Below, piece by piece: positions 14,314 through 20,698 of a stretch of DNA of 20,698 nucleotides. Source of the stretch: JAIXWP01 sp943372555 (lineage in GTDB: Bacteria; Bacteroidota; Bacteroidia; Flavobacteriales_D; Sanyastnellaceae); the NCBI GenBank assembly GCA_943372555.1, contig CALRZB010000015.1, forward strand, positions 1 through 20,698, in the 5' to 3' direction. The position numbers were made by a program, and so were the translations under genes. The number at the start of each line of letters is the position of its first letter. Positions within the stretch are counted from its first letter, which is position 1. The notes under the pieces are model-generated. The model ran no database searches, had not been told where the DNA came from, and saw only the letters and a program-made list of their open reading frames with translations.

Positions 14314-14361
14314 CACTACCAAACTATCAAACTACCACACTACCAAACTACCAAACTACCC
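14314..14361 (-). repeat. 8-bp array overlapping the 3' end of the GH3-like gene
   Basis: Minus-strand units GGTAGTTT with variants GTGT and GATAGTTT. About 21 bp of the array lies inside the coding region and encodes the last residues (GSLVVW) and the TAG stop of the GH3-like gene. It is the same word family as 4095-4131 and 4313-4348. Confidence 0.92.
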
Positions 14362-15830
14362 AGCTTGCGATCATTCGCCAACCGCGGAATCTTATTCTGC
14401 CCTCCTAGCTTGCCTTGCGAACGCATGTAATTGGCGAAGCCGCCTTTGCTGACGTTGGTGATGACTAAGGTGCGGAGCACGCTGCCCGCTATTAAATCTT
14501 TGTAATATACATTCAACTCCGTCATGCGCTGGTCGATGTATAATTCTATTTCTGATAAATTACTCGGCACTTCATCCCACTCCACAAACCACTCATGATA
14601 AGGCAATCCCGAATCAGGGGAAACCTGCGGCGCGACGTGAAATTCATTTACTTTTAAATTAAATCTCTTCACGGCATCTGACATCGCTCTCTCTACTTCT
14701 TCCGCAATAACATGCTCACCAAACGCAGATGTGAAATGCTTGATACGGCCGGTAACGCGAATCTTCGGCGGATCCAATGAGGTGAACTTCACTGTATCGC
14801 CAATGCTATAGCCCCAAAGGCCCGCATTATTGCTCAATATCAATGCGTAATTTACGCCGATCTCGACATTCTCTATCGTATAACGAAGTGGATTTTCATT
14901 GAAATATTCATCCGCTTTTATAAACTCAAAGAATATTCCCGAATCTACATTCAGCAACAAGCCATCATCCTGCTGCGAATTCTGAAAGGCAATAAAGCCC
15001 TCACTTGCAGGATACAATTCTATTACATCTATGCGACCGCCAATTAATTCTTCAAAGCGCGCACGGTAGGGTTCGAAATTAACTCCACCATAAACGAATA
15101 AATCAAAGTTGGGAAATATCTCCCGAACGTTCGTTCGGTTTGCTTTCTTTAACAGCATTTCAAAATACATCTGAACCCAACTCGGAATGCCACTAATCAA
15201 ACGCATATCTTCCTGCATCGTTTCATCCACAATCGCATTCACCTTGGTCTCCCAATCTTCAATACAATTGGTGGCGAAACTGGGCATTCTATTTTTTTGT
15301 AAATAAGCAGGAACGTGATTGGCAACAATACCGCTCAAACGCCCGAATGGGATGCCACTCGGCAATTTCTCCATGATAGGAGAACCCTGAAGAAATATCA
15401 TTTTACCATCCACAAAAGCCGACTTCCCCGTCTCTGCTATGTAAGAAAACAAAGCGGTTCGCGCACTGCCAATATGATTAGGCAAACTCTCTTTAGTTAA
15501 AGGAATATACTTGGTCCCAGCAGTGGTGCCACTTGTCTTGCAAAAATAAAGAGGAAGCCCTTTCCACAACACATCCCTCTCTCCTTTCTTGATACGATCT
15601 ATGTAAGGAATAAATTGCTCGTAATCTCTCACCGGAACGGCAGCACTAAAATCAGCGTACGTTTTCACATCCTTCAAATGATGATCCTTGTGAAATGCGG
15701 TAACTGAGGCTTGATCCAACAATTGCTGCATAACGGCCAATTGCGAAACAACCGGATTTTGATACGCTCGATAAAACTTCTTCATCGCCAAACCCGCTAC
15801 GGGTCGACTTATTGCTGCCTTGATTCCCAT
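14340..15830 (-). CDS. GH3-like acyl-adenylating enzyme
   Basis: A 496-residue member of the GH3 family, part of the ANL acyl-adenylating superfamily. Plant GH3 enzymes conjugate hormones to amino acids; bacterial members are common in Bacteroidota but their substrates are mostly unknown. The ATP-binding loop CKTSGTTAGTKYIPLT is at about residues 97-112. Further family blocks are PNFDLFVYGGVNFEPYR, ELYPASEGFIAFQ, GLWGYSIGDTVKF and GRIKHFTSAFGEHVIAEEVE, the last containing the hinge and C-terminal lid. The protein ends GGQNKIPRLANDRKLGSLVVW; the final residues are encoded by a GGTAGTTT repeat and probably replace the native tail. The gene starts one base after the stop of the T9SS-cargo gene, indicating cotranscription. 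Confidence 0.92.
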   Translation of the reverse strand: MGIKAAISRPVAGLAMKKFYRAYQNPVVSQLAVMQQLLDQASVTAFHKDHHLKDVKTYADFSAAVPVRDYEQFIPYIDRIKKGERDVLWKGLPLYFCKTSGTTAGTKYIPLTKESLPNHIGSARTALFSYIAETGKSAFVDGKMIFLQGSPIMEKLPSGIPFGRLSGIVANHVPAYLQKNRMPSFATNCIEDWETKVNAIVDETMQEDMRLISGIPSWVQMYFEMLLKKANRTNVREIFPNFDLFVYGGVNFEPYRARFEELIGGRIDVIELYPASEGFIAFQNSQQDDGLLLNVDSGIFFEFIKADEYFNENPLRYTIENVEIGVNYALILSNNAGLWGYSIGDTVKFTSLDPPKIRVTGRIKHFTSAFGEHVIAEEVERAMSDAVKRFNLKVNEFHVAPQVSPDSGLPYHEWFVEWDEVPSNLSEIELYIDQRMTELNVYYKDLIAGSVLRTLVITNVSKGGFANYMRSQGKLGGQNKIPRLANDRKLGSLVVW

Positions 15831-15831
15831 T

Positions 15832-17712
15832 CTAATCCTTCACAAATATTTCTGTAACAACATCCTTCCCATCTATCATTTGAATAGAATAAACTCCTGC
15901 ACTCAATGCAGATAAATCCAAACGCTGTTGAATCATTTCTCCCTTATTAATTCTACCTATCATCACCGCATGACCAGAAGCAGAATAAATTGACCATGTC
16001 AAATCATTTGCGCTTTGAGTAGCAGGTGAAATAGTAATGAAGTCATGAACAGGATTAGGATAAACAGACAATCCCATCAACTCCCCTGATTCATCAACAC
16101 CAACCCATGGTCCGAAATTCAAACGCACAATCGGATAGCGCGACAAAGTATAATACTCCTCTACTTGCGGACCAATTTCTGGAAAACGAACAAACGATGT
16201 GAAATTATCTGCTCTGCCATTCATACCTACCACAAATTCATCACCCCCATTATCAGAAACAACGCACACATAATAAGCTTTGTTAATCGACAATTGATAT
16301 GGAGTATTTAGTGTAAATGTTTTCAGCACCTCACCGTTAAACTCATTGATATCAGAAGCATTGATATCAAGAACACCAGAGAGTGCCACTGGTGTGAATG
16401 TCAATCCACCGTCAAACAATGCTTCATAAATCCTTACATACGCTGTGCTCGGTGTTGATGTACCCAATCCAACTGCAACAGAAACAGACACCGCTTCCAT
16501 TCCCGTGGTAGTAACTTTCACCACACTACCCATCTCATAAGGTCTATCGTAGTAATTTGGATTGGTCAAATACACCGCGCTTACGGCTCCCTTGTCACGA
16601 GCCAAAACAACATCTGTAACTCTAAAGTAAAGTGTATCAATTGAGTTGTCGAATGACGCATCGGTTTCAGCTTGAGTCACTTCAAATACTATACGATACT
16701 TTCCAATATCTCCGGGCATTTGAAATGAACCAGCGCGGAGCTCCTGATCTGTTGCGGGGTACACTACAAAACCTTCGAGACTGCTAGTTTCAAAAAGTAT
16801 AACGTCCGTTTCTTCATTTTCTACCTTCACATGCAAGCGCACATCCGTTTGTGCAATGGCGCCATTGTTAAATGCGTATCCACTAAATTTCAAAAGTGGA
16901 GGCATCTCATCAGGGTATTGTCCATATTCCAACTCTTCATATCCCGTCAGATGTTCTGGAGCAAATAAATCATAATTTCCATAAGCCATTGTTTTCAAAT
17001 CCATATCATTTGCATCCAATTGCAATACCTCTACATCATCAATCATCCAGAAATAATAACGCCCTTCAAAGACAAAACGCAATCTCACATTTGATTGTCC
17101 TGCAGCGCCATTTCCCAGAGGGATACGCACATTTTCATCCAAAGAAGTTTCGCCACCTGATACCAAATCACTTTCATAAATGATAGTCCACGCTTCGTTA
17201 TTGACGCTCATCTCAACACGCGTAGTTCCCTCAAACTTTTTGTAGTACTGATGAAAATTCAAACCTACATACGTGTATGAACTTAAATCAAAAGAGGGTG
17301 TAGTAAGTGTTGCATAGTGCGGACCTGGCGCTAAGCCTGTTCCGAAATATTCTGGCGCACATGGATTCACTTCATTGTCCCAATAATTGCTATCGAAAAT
17401 CATAAACCCATTCGTCCAAGTCGGCGATTGAATAGGTGCTCCTGCGCCATTCGACGTGCAAGAACCTCTGGATCCAATTTCATTGTTCGGTGCTGTATTG
17501 TCACCACGGTATTCCCAATTGGCAATACCTCCATCTTCGGTCGCTATCCATGAGCCCGGCAATCCTTCCGAAAAATCCTCTCCCCAAATTAAAGTCTCAC
17601 GATTGCTCGACTGCGCAGATCGACTAATATCTACAATCACTCCACTGGAGCCTTGCGTGAAACCGACAACACCAAAAAATAGGGCTGCGGTCATTAGAAC
17701 AATTGATTTCAT
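15832..17712 (-). CDS. T9SS-secreted protein with C-terminal sorting domain
   Basis: A 626-residue exported protein. It has a signal peptide (MKSIVLMTAALFFGVVGFTQ) and an N-terminal jelly-roll, MAM/choice-anchor-J-like domain (about 40-235) with EDFSEGLPGSW, the aromatic strand YVGLNFHQYYKKFEG and RYYFWMIDDVEV. Beta-rich segments with immunoglobulin-like character follow to about residue 540. The type A T9SS sorting domain covers about 546-626: LSVYPNPVHDFITI at its start, LSALSAGVYSIQM, and TEIFVKD at the end. It should be moved through the outer membrane and anchored or released at the surface. No catalytic residues are evident, so adhesion or substrate binding is a guess. It lies between a metal-regulated TonB receptor (32 bp upstream) and the GH3-like gene (1 bp downstream) and has its own strong promoter match. 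Confidence 0.88.
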   Translation of the reverse strand: MKSIVLMTAALFFGVVGFTQGSSGVIVDISRSAQSSNRETLIWGEDFSEGLPGSWIATEDGGIANWEYRGDNTAPNNEIGSRGSCTSNGAGAPIQSPTWTNGFMIFDSNYWDNEVNPCAPEYFGTGLAPGPHYATLTTPSFDLSSYTYVGLNFHQYYKKFEGTTRVEMSVNNEAWTIIYESDLVSGGETSLDENVRIPLGNGAAGQSNVRLRFVFEGRYYFWMIDDVEVLQLDANDMDLKTMAYGNYDLFAPEHLTGYEELEYGQYPDEMPPLLKFSGYAFNNGAIAQTDVRLHVKVENEETDVILFETSSLEGFVVYPATDQELRAGSFQMPGDIGKYRIVFEVTQAETDASFDNSIDTLYFRVTDVVLARDKGAVSAVYLTNPNYYDRPYEMGSVVKVTTTGMEAVSVSVAVGLGTSTPSTAYVRIYEALFDGGLTFTPVALSGVLDINASDINEFNGEVLKTFTLNTPYQLSINKAYYVCVVSDNGGDEFVVGMNGRADNFTSFVRFPEIGPQVEEYYTLSRYPIVRLNFGPWVGVDESGELMGLSVYPNPVHDFITISPATQSANDLTWSIYSASGHAVMIGRINKGEMIQQRLDLSALSAGVYSIQMIDGKDVVTEIFVKD

Positions 17713-17716
17713 ATAT

Positions 17717-17749
17717 CAAATATAGCAATGAGAGACCGAATTTGTCAAA
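17717..17749 (-). promoter_or_regulatory. Bacteroidota-type promoter of the T9SS-cargo gene
   Basis: On the minus strand TTTG (17749-17746), a 21-base spacer and TATATTTG (17724-17717) match the TTTG / TAnnTTTG consensus without mismatch. The -7 box lies only four bases before the ATG at 17712, which implies a nearly leaderless transcript. It overlaps the last codon of the upstream receptor, so the cargo gene and GH3-like gene could be transcribed separately from the receptor. Confidence 0.65.
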
Positions 17750-19778
17750 GCTTCCAACGAATTCCGCACATCACGCGAAACCCTTGATTGGCCATGTATA
17801 CATAAGTGGGATCAAAGGTCAACCCAAATGGATTGCCCTCAGTACGCAAAACATTTCCAGCAGAATCAAATTCTACCTGCTTATCAAAAGGATCATTGGA
17901 CCTAGAAATAAGAAAAGGTTGGTTCTTCCAAGGCAGTTGATTCAATAGATTTTTAAATGAAATATAAAACTCCATTATGCCAGAATTTTTATAGGTTACC
18001 TGTAGATTCTGAACACTTGTCCAAGGGGAAACAGGCGAACGTGGATCATTCGGTCCAAGAACCGGCAATCGCATCGGACCAATCACATTGCCCGTATAAT
18101 CTACACTCCATTTTTTATCAAAAAAACTGCGACTCAAGCCCCATGTTCCCATAAATCGTTCAGTCAACATCGGTCGTTCTACCAAACCAATAGAATGAAT
18201 CGACACATTCTGAAAAGTGCAACCAGTGGACAAATCCCATGGTCCCACTGCACCAAGCCAATTCACGCTTATTCCACGACACAACGAGTACCCTTTCAAA
18301 TTTGAAAAAACAATATTGTCTGGATCTGAGTCATAATCGCCAATAATTTGATTGCTGAAATGGGTGTAAAAAAGTGAGATGTCAAACGTCGAACGGAATG
18401 ACTTTTCAAAATTTGATTTAATGATGTAGTTCACATTGATATTACACGATTGCTCGGGTTTCAAATCTTCAGTGATAATCACTTTGCGTGCACCTGTTAA
18501 TGCCGCATGTTCTTCTGCAAAAACATTTACATTTCGAAAGCCCGTTCCACCATTGACGCGCAAAATACTCCTCGGCGAAATCTTCCATTTATAACCCATA
18601 CGTGGCGTTGGTATCACGCCATGACTGCTACTCCAATCAATACGAAAACCAAAAAATAATTTATGGGCTTTATTCACTTCTAATTCATCTTGCACAAACA
18701 CTCCCGGAAGTAAAATAGATGAGGCTTTCACAGTAGCTACAGTATTGTCGTCATAATATGTTTGACGCACAGCAGCACCAACCAATAGATCATGCTTACC
18801 TACTTTTTTATCCCAAGTCAATTGCGCAAAAAAGATCTGTTGAATTGCATCAAAAGCCACTATGCCGTAGCGACTATCTTGTGCGTGATTCGACATAGAA
18901 ACAGACAACATAAATTTTTCAATAGTTGGAAATTCATACATTCCGATCAACTCTATTCTTCTGGTATAAATACTTTCACCATAAATAGAATCCCCTCCTC
19001 TAAACTCCTTGTTCCAATTCATTTCACCGCCCCATCTATCTTCAAAATTATAGCGTGCAGCAAGTTGAAAAAGCTTCTCCGATTTTCTCTTGAGATTATA
19101 TTTTTGAAAAATAGAAAAGCGCTTTTGCAAGGTTACATCCGTGAAATTATCATTGTTCATGTCAACCGGATTATCATACCAATAAGCACTAGCGCCCGTG
19201 AGGACAGAAAACTTCTTTCCTATTCGAGATACATTTCCAATATCCAATGAAAATTCTTTCCATGTTGAAAAAGAAAAATCAGTACTCCACTTTGGGGCAT
19301 TTTCTACTTTCTTGGTAATGACGTTTATCAAGCCTCCCACCGCTTCACTGCCATACAAAGCCGAGGCAGGACCTTTCACAATTTCCACTCGTTCAATCAA
19401 TGAATTAGGAATTCCTGATAGTCCATATACCGAAGACAAACTGCCGACAATCGGCATTCCATCAATCAGAATCATCGTGTACGGACCTTCAAGTCCATTG
19501 ATATGAATATCCCCAGTATTGCAGATATTGCAATTGACTTGAGGTCTAACGCCGTTTACATTTTGCAATGCATCAAAAATGGAAGGCGTTGGATTTTTTA
19601 GAAAATAAGAAGAATGATAAACTTCGACAGGCACCGTGCAATCCAATCTGCTGACAGGTTTCATTGTCGCCGAAATCACTATTTCATTCAAATTATCATT
19701 ACTCAGACTATCCCCTACTTGAGAAAACCCTTGCAACAAAATGCTAGAGAGAGCGATAATGAGTAAATAATTTTTCAC
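17745..19778 (-). CDS. TonB-dependent receptor, predicted metal-related, DtxR-controlled
   Basis: A 677-residue outer-membrane receptor of the BtuB/FhuA-like type. GTG at 19778 is chosen as the start because it opens directly with a signal peptide (KNYLLIIALSSILLQGFSQ). The only upstream candidate, TTG at 19802, lies in the presumed -7 box. The plug (about 30-155) contains LNEIVISATMKPVSR, a conserved CNIC pair (C83, C86) in PQVNCNICNTGDIHINGLEG, ILIDGMPIVG, and RVEIVKGPASALYGSEAVGG. A beta-barrel follows to the C-terminal GFRVMCGIRWKL. Divergent from a DtxR/MntR-type regulator with one operator between them, so its substrate is probably a metal or metal chelate, most likely iron or manganese. 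Confidence 0.92.
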   Translation of the reverse strand: MKNYLLIIALSSILLQGFSQVGDSLSNDNLNEIVISATMKPVSRLDCTVPVEVYHSSYFLKNPTPSIFDALQNVNGVRPQVNCNICNTGDIHINGLEGPYTMILIDGMPIVGSLSSVYGLSGIPNSLIERVEIVKGPASALYGSEAVGGLINVITKKVENAPKWSTDFSFSTWKEFSLDIGNVSRIGKKFSVLTGASAYWYDNPVDMNNDNFTDVTLQKRFSIFQKYNLKRKSEKLFQLAARYNFEDRWGGEMNWNKEFRGGDSIYGESIYTRRIELIGMYEFPTIEKFMLSVSMSNHAQDSRYGIVAFDAIQQIFFAQLTWDKKVGKHDLLVGAAVRQTYYDDNTVATVKASSILLPGVFVQDELEVNKAHKLFFGFRIDWSSSHGVIPTPRMGYKWKISPRSILRVNGGTGFRNVNVFAEEHAALTGARKVIITEDLKPEQSCNINVNYIIKSNFEKSFRSTFDISLFYTHFSNQIIGDYDSDPDNIVFSNLKGYSLCRGISVNWLGAVGPWDLSTGCTFQNVSIHSIGLVERPMLTERFMGTWGLSRSFFDKKWSVDYTGNVIGPMRLPVLGPNDPRSPVSPWTSVQNLQVTYKNSGIMEFYISFKNLLNQLPWKNQPFLISRSNDPFDKQVEFDSAGNVLRTEGNPFGLTFDPTYVYMANQGFRVMCGIRWKL

Positions 19779-19799
19779 CTTATCAAAATAATTAGGGCA

Positions 19800-19841
19800 C
19801 AAAGATAATTATAGTTAGGCTACCCTAACTTTTTATCTTTG
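19800..19841. promoter_or_regulatory. DtxR-type operator nested between two divergent -7 boxes
   Basis: Inner dyad AGTTAGGCTACCCTAACT (19813-19830) has perfect 7-bp arms around CTAC. Shifted by two bases it matches the DtxR/IdeR box TTAGGTTAGGCTAACCTAA at 15 of 19 positions. Outside it, CAAAGATAA (19800-19808) and TTATCTTTG (19833-19841) form a second perfect dyad, and each arm reads TATCTTTG outwards, an exact TAnnTTTG -7 box. The boxes lie 22 bases from the receptor GTG and 23 bases from the regulator ATG. A repressor bound at the centre would cover both promoters. A second TAnnTTTG match, TACATTTG (19853-19860), lies just before the regulator ATG. Confidence 0.85.
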
Positions 19842-19864
19842 GTAAGAATCATTACATTTGTACA

Positions 19865-20533
19865 ATGCTATCTATTTCAGAAGAAAATTATTTGAAAGCT
19901 TTGATCCATCTCACCATGGAGAAAGGCATACCAGATGCGGGAACTAACGAGTTGGCAACCTTCCTCAATGTGAAGCCAGCTACGGTGAATGAGATGCTCA
20001 AGAAGCTTAAAGAAAAAAAGTTTATCGACCACAAGAAGTACGGTCGAATAACGGTAACCGCCTCTGGGAAAAAGTTGGCTTTGGAAGTAATTCGCAAGCA
20101 CAGATTATGGGAAACCTTTCTTTTCGAAAAGCTTCATTTTACCTGGGACGAAGTGCATGAAGTAGCGGAACAATTGGAGCATATCAAGAGCAAAAAACTC
20201 ATCGATCAACTCGATCGTTTTTTGGGATTCCCTTCCGTAGATCCGCACGGAGAGCTCATTCCCAATGCTAAGGGAGAATTTAAAATAAAGGCAAAAATGA
20301 CATTGAGCGAAGGTAGCATTGGACATCGATATACTGTAATCGGTGTCAAGGACGACTCCTCATCTTTCTTGCAATATGTCGATAAAGTAGGATGCACAAT
20401 GGGAGCGAAAATCAAGCTCATTTCGCATCAAAGTTTTGACGACACTCTAGAAATTGAAATAAAAAAATTGAGGTTATTGGTGAGTTCCAAATTTGCAGAA
20501 AACATATACGTAGAAGCCAGTGCGTTAAACTAA
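19865..20533 (+). CDS. DtxR/MntR-family metal-dependent repressor
   Basis: A 222-residue, three-domain metalloregulator. It has an N-terminal winged helix (about 1-72; LATFLNVKPATVNEMLKKLK is the recognition region), a dimerisation and metal domain (about 73-135) and an SH3-like C-terminal domain (about 140-222). Numbering coincides with DtxR: H79, E83 and H98 as one metal site; E102, E105 and H106 as the other. Glutamate at 102, where DtxR has cysteine, is the MntR-like choice; position 8, aspartate in Bacillus MntR, is N8 here. The conserved DPHGELIP (126-133) is present. The divergent dyad 24 bp upstream suggests it represses itself and the receptor when Mn(II) or Fe(II) is plentiful. Its 3' end overlaps a convergent ClC gene by 9 bp. 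Confidence 0.93.
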   Translation: MLSISEENYLKALIHLTMEKGIPDAGTNELATFLNVKPATVNEMLKKLKEKKFIDHKKYGRITVTASGKKLALEVIRKHRLWETFLFEKLHFTWDEVHEVAEQLEHIKSKKLIDQLDRFLGFPSVDPHGELIPNAKGEFKIKAKMTLSEGSIGHRYTVIGVKDDSSSFLQYVDKVGCTMGAKIKLISHQSFDDTLEIEIKKLRLLVSSKFAENIYVEASALN

Positions 20534-20698
20534 TTTCATTTTCGATAAAAGTAATTTCGGAATTAAATAAGCGATAAGACAAACGCCGATTGCTACGCCA
20601 AAAATCTCTGGCGCGAAGATTTCAATCGCAATTACAGCTGCCGTGATGGGCGATTTCATCACAGCACCAAACATGGCAACGAATCCCATGGCTGCCAT
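20525..20698 (-). CDS. ClC-family chloride channel/antiporter, C-terminal part
   Basis: The minus strand is open from the window end to a TAA at 20525-20527, giving 57 residues. They read GFVAMFGAVMKSPITAAVIA and IEIF, then a hydrophobic segment ending AYLIPKLLLS. This matches the late helices of ClC proteins, where GAxxxPxxAxxxxxEL is conserved. The short basic tail after the last helix shows that no CBS domain follows. The rest of the gene lies beyond the window, so the start and the gating glutamate cannot be checked. The stop overlaps the last codons of the DtxR-type gene by 9 bp. Confidence 0.82.
   Translation of the reverse strand: MAAMGFVAMFGAVMKSPITAAVIAIEIFAPEIFGVAIGVCLIAYLIPKLLLSKMKLV

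Noticed and set aside
18792..19506. Plus-strand open frames opposite the second TonB receptor
   Set aside because: They are antisense to conserved receptor plug and barrel sequence with no recognisable protein features.

Overview
The window looks like chromosome of a Bacteroidota member, probably Flavobacteriales-like. The grounds are a type IX secretion (T9SS) C-terminal sorting domain, two TonB-dependent receptors, a GH3-like adenylating enzyme, an M23 peptidase–MerR pair of the kind seen in flavobacteria, near-absence of Shine-Dalgarno sites, and several TAnnTTTG-type -7 promoter boxes. Base composition is moderately AT-rich and even throughout. No rRNA, tRNA, CRISPR array, insertion sequence or phage gene was seen.

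Layout. 1-1087: 5'-truncated M23 peptidase and a MerR regulator (+). 1252-2544: CRY-DASH photolyase (+). 2657-3199: small secreted protein (+). 3200-3515: gene-poor stretch with a repeat array and an HTH-regulator remnant. 3516-4094: stand-alone membrane protein resembling Pycsar effectors (+). 4343-6079: SDR oxidoreductase and rsgA (-), divergent from recG at 6195-8291 (+). 8436-10873: repeat, TPP riboswitch and a TonB receptor, very probably a thiamin outer-membrane transporter (+). 10847-12156: EamA transporter and ArsC-like protein (-). 12279-14221: secreted VWA protein overlapping uridine kinase (-). 14340-19778: TonB receptor, T9SS-secreted protein and GH3-like enzyme (-). 19865-20533: DtxR/MntR regulator (+), divergent from the receptor across a symmetric operator. 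20525-20698: 3' end of a ClC channel (-).

Two regulatory circuits can be read directly. The first is a TPP aptamer ahead of receptor 1, so the receptor should respond to thiamin status. The second is a nested dyad between receptor 2 and the DtxR-type gene, in which one metalloregulator site lies between two outward-facing -7 boxes.

The most unusual feature is a set of short-period degenerate tandem repeats (7-9 bp words such as TTTGGTAG, TGACTGG, TTGGCTT). They sit at the 3' ends of genes, often supply the stop codon or last residues, and are G/T-rich on the sense strand. Divergent promoter regions and short intra-operon gaps lack them. I do not recognise this as a named element.
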